Below, piece after piece: positions 11,286-21,400 of a DNA stretch of 64,000 nt; position 1 is the first letter of the stretch, and every line of letters begins with the position of its first letter. The position numbers and the translations under genes were made by a program. The notes below the pieces were generated by a model. The model saw nothing but the letters and a program-made list of their open reading frames with translations, ran no database searches and was not told the origin of the DNA. Source of the DNA: Geosiphon pyriformis (taxonomy: Eukaryota > Glomeromycota > Glomeromycetes > Archaeosporales > Geosiphonaceae); assembly GCA_016748015.1 (NCBI GenBank), contig JAAOMT010000012.1, positions 62,001-126,000 of the forward strand, in the 5' to 3' direction.

Positions 11286-11699
11286 TGTATGGATCTGATG
11301 TTGAACAATATCTATTTTTCCCAAGTCATTATTGTCTTTTGCAAATATATCTGCAAATTCAGCTATTAATTGTTTCAATTGTCTTTGTTGTTGGGTTTCC
11401 AAGAGACCCATGTTAATTCGAGAGAGTTTTTTTTTCAAAAAGTAGTAGTTTTCAGTAGTAGAAATGATATTTGGATTTGGGAGTAGAGTGTGCTTTACAA
11501 TTTCGATGAAATTAGAGACAATTTGAGAGTTTTTATCTTGAAAGATATTGCTGTGTATGATTCCAATTTTTAATTTGTTTAATAAAACAATAGGATAATT
11601 ATTGGGATTGTAGAATATAACTCAAAATTTTTTTATTCCTTTGGAAATATAAACGTTTGAAATTGATATTTCATGCTTCAAACAAATTTGTTCATTGGA

Positions 11700-12260
11700 T
11701 TCAAAGATTTATTGGGTAGTAGTGGGTTTTGAGCAAGTGTAAATTTCGTGATGTTCTCCAAAAGGTAAAATGGTAATTGGTTGTAGAAGTTAAAGAATCT
11801 GGTGAGATTTATTTTGTATATTAAGAGCTATGTTTACTGGAACTGTAAATTGTCCAGTTGAACCAAAACCTTGAGTTCCTCTTTCATTTTTTCCCAATTG
11901 TTCTCTGTTGTTTACTGATTGTAAACCTGAAATGTTGATTAAAGGTAAGTAAATTGCTTGAGCAATTTTTTCAGCATGTTCAATTTTGAATGGTTTGTCT
12001 GTCTCATTTTGTAACATGATGGTAATATCTCTAGTGTATCCTGCATCTATAACTCCTCCTCTAATATTGATTTCTTTGCTTGCCAATGATGATCTGAAGG
12101 CAATTTGAACCATTGCTCCTGGTGGTATTTCAAGAGCAATTTTGAGATTGATTTTTGTTAAGGACTTTGGTTGAAGAATCAAAGTATCTTTTCCTGAGTA
12201 TTTTAGGTCATATCCAGCATCAATTTCATGTGTTTTTTCTGGTCTGATTCCTTGGCCATG
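11700..12260 (-). pseudogene. dUTPase domain of the gypsy polyprotein
   Basis: A trimeric dUTPase fold lies in the pol frame between protease and RT. Visible family motifs in order: 1, EIDAGYDL (about 12,230-12,205); 2, FRSSLASK; 3, GGVIDAGYTRDI, with the catalytic Asp and Tyr; 4, a weak EHAEKIAQAI; 5, RGTQGFGSTG, the phosphate-binding Gly-rich end. The open part is 11,790-12,182 (130 residues); motif 1 sits just upstream in the same frame. dUTPases convert dUTP to dUMP and PPi, keeping uracil out of new DNA; in retroelements this would protect cDNA. The motif-3 Gly normally after Tyr-Thr is Arg here, a possible G-to-A change. Whether it was active is inference. Confidence 0.9.
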
Positions 12261-12379
12261 GTTGTCAAAATATTTAAGTTGTAGAAGTAGTTGCTTTTCA
12301 AGAAGATAAATAGGAGTAGTTGGTAGTTCTTCTACTAGTTCAGATATTCCAAATTCGATTTTATTTTCATTATTCTCAT

Positions 12380-12960
12380 CTGGCAGAGGAATGCTTAGAG
12401 CATAACATTCTAAACACTATTGGTCATCACAAGGCATAACACATTCTTCACACAATTGAATGTTTATTTGCTCTAATCATTGAATTTGAGCTTCTTTGGT
12501 CAGATATATGTGGCTTGCAATTTGGTGGTAGGTTTCTATTTTATCTTCATAATCAAATCCAGCTAATTCCATGGTATACTCAATGTATTCAGCTTCTTTT
12601 ATTTGGCAGACATCTTCTTGGGTGGCTCTATTGATTAATGCCATTGCTAAGTCAAAAATCATTTCAGCATCATAAGGGTAGTGGTAAAGTTTATTGAGAG
12701 CACTGTTGTATGCTGCATCAAATGGTGTTTTTTTTCTGACTTTTTCCGAAATTGATAGAGCATATTGACAGGTCTGATCACATACTCCTCCTCTCATTGC
12801 TACATCAATCCAATTGTATTCTTCTGGTAGCCTTTCTCCACAAGTAAGGCAAGGAGTTTTGTCCTATTTTCCATTTCTCTTTGGGGATCCAAATCATTCT
12901 CTATAGCATGCCTTGCAGAAGTAACAAGTGTGAGTTTTGTATTCCTCTTTTGAAAAAATA
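12380..12960 (-). pseudogene. Cys-rich module upstream of dUTPase
   Basis: In the common polyprotein frame, with stops. Cysteine pairs are visible as TCYFCKACYRE, PCLTCGER, GVCDQTCQYA and, after an open helical stretch (12,477-12,797), LCEECVMPC and CLECYAL. The spacing suggests two zinc-binding clusters around a helical core. I do not recognise a named family. It could be a nucleic-acid-binding or capsid-associated module. The intervening text (DAAYNSALNKLYHYPYD and following) is well conserved in composition and not low complexity. Confidence 0.6.
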
Positions 12961-13196
12961 CAGGCTCCCATAAATGAAAGCTTTTTTTTGCAATCTTTGT
13001 ATTTTAGTGGAATGTATAGTGGTTTTTTTCATAGTTCTGGTGTGGAATATCTAACTTTTTTTCATTCTCTTGATTCTTTAAAAATCTCTTGTTTTGTTTC
13101 CTCAGCCCAATTGGATGGTGATCCAAGAGCCATGTAGGTTTCAGTGAGTAGCATTTTCTTCTCTTCTTCAAATTCAAATACTGGAGCTTTTTCTGA

Positions 13197-13892
13197 TCAT
13201 TTGTTAAAAGTACTACAAGTTGCAGGTATTATGGTATATTGTTCTTGGTATGAGATTTTAAGTTCTTGAGTTTTCCAGTTCAGGTTTGCATTAGTCTTGA
13301 GAAGCCAATCATTTCTGACTAAAGCTTGGTATTGGGGTGCATTCATAACAAGAACTTTAACTGGAATGGTGATTCCATCAATTGTAAAAAAGAAATCATC
13401 AATTTCTCTTACTGGAGTTTTCTTTATATCATCAGCTGTGACAATAACTGTTTGAGCTGGTCTGTTTATGTTTTGTTTGAGTTGTTGCATCAGCTGGTAA
13501 GTGATAATACTTTCAGCCGATTCACTATCTAAAATTAAGCAAATAGGTTTTCCTTTCACTATAGCTTCTGTATACATAGCAGTAATTGCTTTCTGTTCAT
13601 TGACTGCTGCATTACTAAGCAGAAATGGTGATTCATTTGCTTTAAATTTAAATAGAAATATATCTAACAGATTGGCATTTTGGGCAATTTGAGCTGGTGG
13701 AATGGTGTGGTTGGAAGGGTTTGATTTTGGTGCTGCAACTTTACTTTCAGAAAGTGCAGTTTGTTGAAAATCCGATTCCTCTGGTATTGTAAGATAACTG
13801 GGTTGAGTGTGATAGTGATTGGGTCTTTGCTGACCAGAATTTCGGGGAACCAACTGGTTATTTGGATTGATTCTGTTGTTGTTATTCTGCAA
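13197..13892 (-). pseudogene. Gypsy aspartic protease region
   Basis: 231 residues, Gln/Asn/Pro-rich N-terminal linker, then a retropepsin-like fold: ICLILDSESAESIITYQLM carries the catalytic block, where the expected D-S/T-G reads D-S-E; the next parts (VIVTADDIKKTPVREIDDFFF and LVRNDWLLKTNANLNW) follow the usual order of gypsy proteases. The Gly-to-Glu change needs one G-to-A substitution and would abolish activity. Same frame as gag and dUTPase. Confidence 0.85.
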
Positions 13893-14695
13893 TTGATTTT
13901 AAAGTGTGAATTGGTTATGTTAAACCAATCTTCTTGCTAGTACTTGATATTGTTAAGTGAATGGTGTCTGATATGGCTAAATTGGTAAAGATTGCTGATA
14001 TTGTTGCTGTATTGATTGTGGAGCTGGTGGATAGTAACTGTTTTGATTTTGTGGTCTTAGTGAATAATAGGTTGGTGGTGGAGATTGATAATAAGATTGT
14101 TGTAGTAAAGAGTAATATTGATTACTCCTGTTTTGTTGGTTTTTTTGTAATTTTCTAAAATCTTGTTTCCAGTGTCCTGGAATTCCACAATAATGACAAT
14201 TTTAAGATTGGTTGTTGGATGGTAATTCAAAATTGTTTTGGTTGCATCATTGTGGGAGTTGATATCTTTGTGATTGTTGTTGCTGCTGTTGTTGGTTTGT
14301 AAAGTAGCTTTCAACCTTTTTCGTGAGTTGGTCTATCTTCTCTTCAGCTGCTGAGCTGGTTTCTCCAATTGCAAAATTTACAAACTTGGTGTGATTTGCT
14401 TTTTTTATTGCCATTTCTTAGCTCTTTGCATGTCTAATAGTAGTTGCTAAGTCTGCTAGAGCATGTAGATAGACTTTCTTAATCAGTTTGTTTTTTAATT
14501 CTGCTATAAACTGATCCAGAATTTGAGCATCAGAATAGTAGTCATTGGTTTCCAATTGTTGGATTTGTCTAAGAAGTTTGTTAAATCTTCCCATATAGGT
14601 CATAACAGTTTCAGATGTTTCTTGTTTGATATTGCAAAAGCAGTTTCTGAAAGTGATAGAGGTATTGTTATTAGTGAATTGTTGTAGAAAAGCAT

Positions 14696-15386
14696 TGTTA
14701 TGGTTAAAATCCATAATTTTTATTAGTTATCACATGTATTAGCCACTAATGTCATATAATTAGCCACTCTATTTTTAGATAGTAATCATTGACCTGATCA
14801 ATGACCTGACCATTAATCTGATTATTGACCTGATCATTGATCTAGTCATTGACCTGATCATTGACCACTTTCATTAGCTATATAAGCAATCAGTCTCTTA
14901 GCAGTAGAAAATCATCTCTCAGACAAGAATCAAATAAATAAAAATAACAATTTTCATCTTAATCACTCTCTTATCACTAATTTCCCTTTCTCTACCTTTA
15001 AGTATCCGAACATTTTAGGATAAAAAGATTACTTGTTGGCCTTTTTCTGTTTGAATAATTGTAGTATTTGAAGACTATTTATATAAATGTGACTGAAGAA
15101 CACAAATTAATACCTGTTATTGAATTTTAAGAGCACTAACGTGAGGCATAGAATTATACCAGTAGTTATCAATTGTTGACAGTACAGACTATCCCTCTAT
15201 CTTCAGATTCTTTTGTTATCTTTTGAAAAGAATAGCAACTAAGATATTTTATGAGACTGATCTTGCACATTGAATCCATACTCATTCAATTCACTCATTG
15301 AAGTTGAATCCCCTTTGATTATTTCCATTACCCTACAATCTTGTTCTCTCTTGCTATCCATTAGCTTGTTACTCCAACCCATAACA
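14696..15386. mobile_element. Solo LTR nested in gag (691 bp)
   Basis: Begins TGTTATGG and ends CCATAACA (8-bp inverted ends, TG...CA). A perfect 4-bp target duplication, GCAT, lies at 14,692-14,695 and 15,387-15,390. Removing it restores the gag text K-D-A-F-L-Q-Q-F. A TATA-like TATATAAGC near 14,878 and AATAAA-type signals near 14,933 suggest promoter and polyadenylation functions in plus orientation. The sequence is unrelated to the 970-bp LTRs, so it is a different family. Confidence 0.92.
14787..14870 (+). repeat. Seven 12-bp tandem repeats in the nested LTR
   Basis: Seven consecutive 12-bp units related to CATTGACCTGAT (14,787-14,798 onward), with no length drift. The unit junctions create TGATCATTGAC / TGATCAATGAC. 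They sit just upstream of the TATA-like box, where LTR enhancers usually lie. Confidence 0.9.
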
Positions 15387-16349
15387 GCATCTTTAAATAC
15401 TTGCCAGTTTTCAAATAGTTCTTCTAAATTTTCAAACCATTCTTTTGCTGTTCCTTGAAGAAAGTAGGAAATTGTTTTAAGCATTCTTGCTACAATTCAA
15501 CCATTTGCATCTCCTGTTTTTTGAACTTTGTTAAGCCATTCTTGAGGACTGGTATCATTGTCTTCACTAGTGAATTCTGGAATTTTTGCAATGTAAGCAG
15601 TTGCCATTTTTTCTTCATTTCCTGTGATTTCTTCTGGTTCTGATTTAGTTTCTTCACTTTCCAAGCTTTCTGAATGATTACTTTCGTTTTCCTGTAAGTA
15701 ATCAATGATATTGGCACTTGTTGATATTGGTTCTTATTGTTGAGTAGAATTTCTAGGTGACTGAAAATCTTCTGGTCTGGAGAAACAGTTAAGTAGTGAA
15801 CTTGGTGTTTGTAATTGAACAAGTGAAATTGAAAATAGTGTAATAGAAAGTGGTAATTTGACACTGGTTCCTTGTTCAGGTGTTTGCAAGTGTTTGGCAG
15901 TTGTCTTTAATAGTATTGGAATGTTTGGAGTGGTTCTTGAGTATTGTTTTACTTTTTGTTTGTCTTTGTTGCTTGTCTCTGTTTCTGATTCAAAGTTAAA
16001 AGAGTATTTGGGCTGTACTGGGTATTTTTCTTTACAGTACTCAATAATATTAAAATTAAGTTTTTGGAAGTAAGTAACAAGTGTTTTACTGTTCAGGTCT
16101 TCTGTTCCCAATTGTGAATAGTGCACTAAATTATTGTAGAGGTTGCTTCTAACTTCTGAAATGTTGTAGTTTCCAAAAAAATAATTGTTGATGCAATTTT
16201 CAATATATTGGTATACTGATTTCTTAACAACTTCAATTCCGTCTGAGATGTTGAATCTTTGCTTGTAGTGAGTGTAAATTGACTAATGATACTCTAAAGT
16301 AGTTGTGTTTGGTGTGGTTGCCACTTTGAATTTGTTGTTGCTGTGTTAT

Positions 16350-16367
16350 TTCCATGGGAGAGCACCA
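16350..16367 (-). promoter_or_regulatory. Candidate primer-binding site
   Basis: On the minus strand, two bases after the end of the 5' LTR, the sequence reads TGGTGCTCTCCCATGGAA. It begins with TGG, as expected for pairing with a tRNA 3' CCA end. I could not assign the tRNA. Confidence 0.55.
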
Positions 16368-16369
16368 AA

Positions 16370-17378
16370 TATTACCAGAGGTTTTTGGTCTCTTTTTTTG
16401 AATATTGTAAATGTCTGTTGGTTGCAAATTCATGTTTTCTAAAAGTAGTTGAATTTCCAATAACTGAATTTATCTTCAAATTATCTTCTATAATTTGAAC
16501 TTGCTGGGCTTATAAATGGAATAGCCAATTTCTTGCCAGTTACTTTATGTAGTTACGTTGTAGTAAATGTCAACTCTTTCCCAGGAATTGCTTGTCTGGA
16601 AGCTCACTAAAAATGTGTAGTTACTTTGCTGTGAAAGTCAACTCTTCTACAGGAATCTTGTCTATAGACTACCCTAATGATTGTAATAAAAAAAGAAAAA
16701 AAAAAGAAAAAAAATGTAAAAGAAATTGAATTCTGTTAAGGAAAACGTTTTCTATCCAGGCCTGAGGTCACTAACAGTTTACTGAAATTGGTAGCTAATC
16801 AATTTCAAAATGTTAGTTGAGTTTTGGGGATTTTCCAAGTGCAATAATTAAAAAATTTGGTTTTTCAAATTATTTGATATTTTTTTTTTGTGTGTGTAGG
16901 AATGGTTCTAAGTAATAAATCTAAATTAAGATATATTTTCTTGAAAAAAAAAGCTCTTTTTTTATACAACTTGTTGTAGTACTAGTCTATGAACTTGCAC
17001 TTTTTCTTTTTGCTCAAATTTCAGTGAACTAAAGATATATTTTGATGAATTACAAGTTATTTTGCTGAACTATTGATTAATTTGGATGAACTATTCATAA
17101 TTTCGGCAAATTTCTATAAATTTTGGTGAATTTCATATAAATTTCGGCGAATTTCTGTAAATTTCAGCAAATTTTTGAATATTACAAAGTTCAGAGTATT
17201 GTGTAATTTGATCATTTTACTTTCTGTTGTACTAATTGGATTATTAATTGAATTGTAATATGTAATAAATTGATTAAATAATAAGTGGTAATTTGAATTG
17301 ATATTAATATGTTAATTACTGATAGGAATTATAAGAATAATTTCATGCTAATTAATAGCTAAAATTCTACTAGTAACA
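16370..17378 (-). repeat. 5' LTR of the gypsy element
   Basis: Direct repeat of 6,754-7,724. The first bases read TATTACCAGAGG against TGTTACTGGAGG in the partner, all transitions. It carries two extra copies of an about 19-bp AATTTCGGCGAATTTCTGTA-type unit near 17,095-17,180, accounting for its extra 38 bp. Confidence 0.92.
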
Positions 17379-18150
17379 ATGCACTATTGGCCTCCATTCA
17401 TACTTTATGAAAGCATTGTATCACTGTCTTCCTGTTGTAGTATGCAAGCAGTTTTATAATAGATGTTATCCTAGTGTGGTATGTTTGTTTTATAGAGATG
17501 TCGAGGTCTTGGACCATGTTTTCCCATGCCCTTTTGATGCTGTTGATCACATCCATTTGATGAAAGCTTATGTGTCAGCATGGGAGTCATGCTTGAGTTT
17601 ATCTTATTCTTCTTCTTGTATATTACAGTTATTGTATGCTTGTGTTTCCAATGTTGCAGTTGGTATTGCTTTGTGTAAGGGCTTTGTTTTCAATAATTGG
17701 TATCATGAATCTGCTTCTGTTTTTAAAGACTCTAAAGTTGCAGCTCAAAATATTGCGTCCTTTGTGCACAAATTCTGTCTTGCTTTCTAAGATGATATTT
17801 GGCTGGTGCATGCTAAATACCAGGCTATTATAAAAAAAAGTGGCTTGATCCTACCTGATGATTCTGTTCCTGTCTTGGTTTCTGGTCTTCCAGTAGTGTT
17901 GTCAGCTAGTGTGGTTAGATTATTGGGTATTGCTGATGCATTTGGTATTAGTTTCGGGTTTCGTAAGTCTTGTCAGTTTTTCTCAGATATTGGGGATATG
18001 GTCTCGGTTTATATAGGTGATTAATGTTGTCTTGATTGGTCTGAATGACTGGTTACGTGTAGCAAATGCATAATTCACACCTAGTTTAGATCATAATTAT
18101 AATGTATAGTACTAGACCACATTTGGACTTCACTCATTAAATGATTAAAA
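17379..18150 (+). pseudogene. LINE copy 1, C-terminal part and 3' end
   Basis: Resumes the LINE frame broken at 6,753. The text (open 17,407-17,790, then 17,806-18,024 after one TAA) matches 18,492-19,100 of the opposite-strand LINE, including the zinc-binding-like block C...H-V-F-P-C and the C-terminal L-L-G-I-A-D-A-F-G. It ends at a TAA (18,022-18,024). A conserved 3' UTR follows (GACTGGTTACGTGTAGCAAA), terminating at an A-rich tail near 18,140. Confidence 0.9.
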
Positions 18151-18377
18151 AAAAAATTTTGTAAATATTAATGTAATTTTTAATAAAATTTGTATTATAT
18201 TTTCTAAAATTTTTTAATAATATAATTTATTGTTTTTTTAATTAAATTAAATATTTTTTTTTGAAATAAATTTTAAAATAAATAATTAAAAAAAATTAAA
18301 AAATTCAAACAAGTTAATTAAATTTTTACAAATTAATTTTTAAATTATTATTATTATTATTTATTTTATTTTATTTT
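18151..18377. other. AT-rich spacer between two LINE tails
   Basis: About 230 bp of nearly pure A and T between the 3' ends of two convergent LINEs. It contains the A-rich and TTA/TAAA-like tails of both copies. No gene seen. Confidence 0.7.
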
Positions 18378-18491
18378 AACAAGTGAGATCCAAACGTGAC
18401 CTAGTGCCTTACATCATACAAATGATCTAAACTAGGAGCAAATCATGTGCTTTCTATACATGACCAGCCACTCAGGCCAGTCAGGACTACA

Positions 18492-21400
18492 CTATACACC
18501 TATATGCACAGAAACCAAATCCCCAATACCTGAAAAAAACGGACAAAACTTATAAAACCCGAAACCAACTCCAAAAGCCTCAGCCATACCTAGCAATCTA
18601 ACTATACCAGCTAAAAAAACCATAGACAAACCAGAAACCGAAGCGAGAGCAGAGCCGTCATGTGGAATCAAACCGTGCTTTTCCATAAATGCCCGGTGCC
18701 TGGTGCGGACCAACCAAATGTCATCCCGAAACGCAAGACAGAACCCATGTACAAAATCCACAATTTTACTAGCCCCAATCTCAGAATCCTTGAAAACCAA
18801 GACAGATTCATGATACCAATTGTTGAAAACAAGGCTCTTATACAGAGCAGCACCAATCTCAACCTTGGAAACACAGGAATCCAACAGCTGCGAGACATAC
18901 GAAGAAGACCGAAACAGACCAAAAAGAGCCACCCAAGCCGAAGCATGAACATCCAACAATTGGGCATGACCAGTGGCATCATGAGAACAAGAAAAGACAT
19001 GATCCGAGATCTCAACATCACCACAATACAAATACATTACACTGGAGTACCCCCTATCATACAAACGCTTACACACAGCAACTGGGAGCCGACAATAAAG
19101 AGCCTTCATAAAGTAAGTCTGAAAGCCAGCCATACGCACATTAGTGAAACCAGCAGCCAAGTGAGAATTGGGGTGCCATACCAGGAAAGACTTGAACCAA
19201 TTAATATCAGCACACAAACCATCTGCCACAACCCAAGAGCCAGACCCAACTTCTCAGCAAGTGCGATGAACCGAACTGAAAACATCACAAACAAAATGTC
19301 TAGAATTACCAGAAACCGCAGTACCACCTATCTTCAAAAAACATTCGCCGACCAAATGAGGCAGGCGCCAAGCAGAAAAAGCGGCCTCCTTAGCAAGTGC
19401 ATCAGCACATTCATTGCCTGGGATGTCTGAATGACCCCTAACTTTAATCTAATTCACTTCCAAATTCTTGTGATGAATGACATTAGCTATGTGATGGTGC
19501 TCAATCCAACAACAGTTCCTAAAATCCAGATAAACCAACAAAGACTCCAACTTGCATGCATCTACAGCAGCTTGGCTGTCCGAAAACAAGTCAACTGACT
19601 GAAAAGAGGGAATACACTCAAGAGCCAAAGCAATTGCCTGTAATTCCATTAGAGTAGAAGAAACCAAACCAAACACCCTAACACCCAAACCCAAGTTAAT
19701 GTCCTCAAAGAAAATGGCAGCACCTGCTTTCATGTCAACAGTGCCCAGACCACTTAGAGACCCATCCGTATACACAGACAGACGAGCGGTATTAACGGTC
19801 AGCAGAGTGTCACAAAACACACCAAAACCATAAGACAGATGAACATCAGAACCAGCACAATTCTCTACAAAAGAGAGACAAATAGAAAGAGGAACAACAC
19901 TACCAAGAAATTAAACGGAGAGATCAAACTACAAAGAGACTGGGCCACAAGGGTTCAGTCTCTTCCAACGCTTGAAGGTTCCCCAACTGAAAACATCCCC
20001 ACTACAGTCATGAAGTTGTTTCACAAAAGCAATCTCATAACACCTGAGTGAAAAAACACACTTGAAAAAATAGTGTTCACCAAGAACCAGAGACATAGGA
20101 GTACCACCCTGATGGCAAAAAACACAAGTCAGAGAGCCATCCAAAGACAAATCATACTCAGAAAAGATATGAACCACACCCGCCAAAAAATTATTCAAGG
20201 GACTGATACTAATACAAACCAGAAACAGCAAGGGATGACAAGAATGCCAGCTGAGAATCTGGAGGTTATGAGACCTATAAGAGAACAAGCAATCCAAGAC
20301 ACCAGTAGAATTCACAAAAGCAACAATAGAGGCCAATTTACTCTCAGCCTGGATTTGTTCGAAGATCTTTAAATTGTACAAAAAGAGGTGATGAAGCGCA
20401 TCACTGGGGAAATCACATGGCAATCCAGACTTAGACTTCAAAATCTTGTGTACCAGAGCATCCCATTTATTACAAACACCAACAAAAATGAAACTGAACT
20501 GAGTCCTGTAGCTGATAATAGGAAAAAGAACTGCAGACAAAAAATATGCATATTGTTTGTCCAAAACTGTCTTCCTTAAAACAAGGTTCACAAAAAACCA
20601 TACATCCATCTGAGCTTTAGCCAAGCTAGGCTTCAAAAAACCCTTAGAAAACAAAAAAATATTCAGATAGCGATGAGATTCCCCCTTTTTGGCAATGGAA
20701 ATGGGCGAGCCACTAATAGTTAAACATAGGTTTATCATCTGGCAGTTAATAGAAATGGCAACCATCTTGTCATTATTTATAGAAATGTTATTGAACCTAA
20801 AAAATTTACTAGCAACATTAAGGATGTGTTGAGTAGCAGTCTGACTGCTACCAACCCAAATAGTATCATCAATGAAAGCACCAGCAGCGAGAAAGAAAGT
20901 CAGTCCAGCTTGAGGATCTACTTGGCCAGTTTTGGAAATAATATAAGAATTCAATCTGTAACCACACACACTCTCCTGTCTCTTGACCTCGCACAAAAGT
21001 GAATCATAAAAAATATGCCAGAGAAGGAACGAGAAAACTTTTCTCTGATCCAGCCCATCATGGACACAATATTCATTAGTCAAGCCAAAGTTAGTTATTA
21101 CTCTGTTGATGCAACTATTGTGAATACTGCCAAAAAATCTAATAAACCTGTTACACATCTTGATCCTGACCAGACTTCTCCTAAGATGTTCCCAACCAAC
21201 TGAGTCATAAGCTTTGTACATGTCTTGTAAAACTAGCCAAAGTTCACGGTTCTTCTCCAAGGCATTCTCAATCACAGAACCGATAGCAAAAATGGGAGAT
21301 TGCATCATTATATCTTTCAAAACAGAAAAATTATCTCCATGAAGGACCTCAAAAGTACTGCAAGCCAATGAAATTCTATCTGAAAGGATCTTGGAAAGAA

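Larger units (their letters stand above)
13930..16330 (-). pseudogene. Gypsy gag, split by a nested LTR
   Basis: Gag is read in two parts on either side of the 691-bp insertion (14,696-15,386). The upstream part (open at 15,734-16,126 and then through a TAA to 15,387) ends in a Retrotrans_gag-type capsid: KIPEFTSEDNDTSPQEWLNK, then Y-F-L-Q-G-T-A-K-E-W-F-E-N-L. The downstream part (open at 14,418-14,714 apart from its inserted start) continues F-L-Q-Q-F-T-N-N-N-T-S, I-K-Q-E-T and D-Q-F-I-A-E-L-K. A zinc knuckle follows near 14,180: C-H-Y-C-G-I-P-G-H-W-K-Q-D-F, its last Cys replaced by Phe. Several stops are present. Confidence 0.88.
6754..17378 (-). mobile_element. Ty3/gypsy LTR retrotransposon with dUTPase (10.6 kb)
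   Basis: A complete but inactivated element. The LTRs are 6,754-7,724 (971 bp) and 16,370-17,378 (1,009 bp). The 4-bp target duplication is ACGC (6,750-6,753) / ATGC (17,379-17,382), and the LINE reading frame is restored if the element is removed. On the minus strand the order is LTR, PBS, gag, protease, Cys-rich module, dUTPase, RT, RNase H, integrase, a 3' accessory frame, PPT, LTR. From gag to integrase the open pieces all share one frame once the nested 691-bp LTR and its 4-bp duplication are subtracted, so the ancestor had one continuous polyprotein of roughly 2,300 residues. Breaks are stop codons, not frameshifts. Confidence 0.93.

Noticed and set aside
14057-14314. 85-codon minus-strand frame over the gag zinc-knuckle region
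   Set aside because: Not in the shared gag-pol frame; the knuckle reads in another frame, so this is a shadow.
18660-19430. 256-codon plus-strand open frame
   Set aside because: Exact antisense of the LINE ORF2 C-terminus, which has clear homology on the minus strand.
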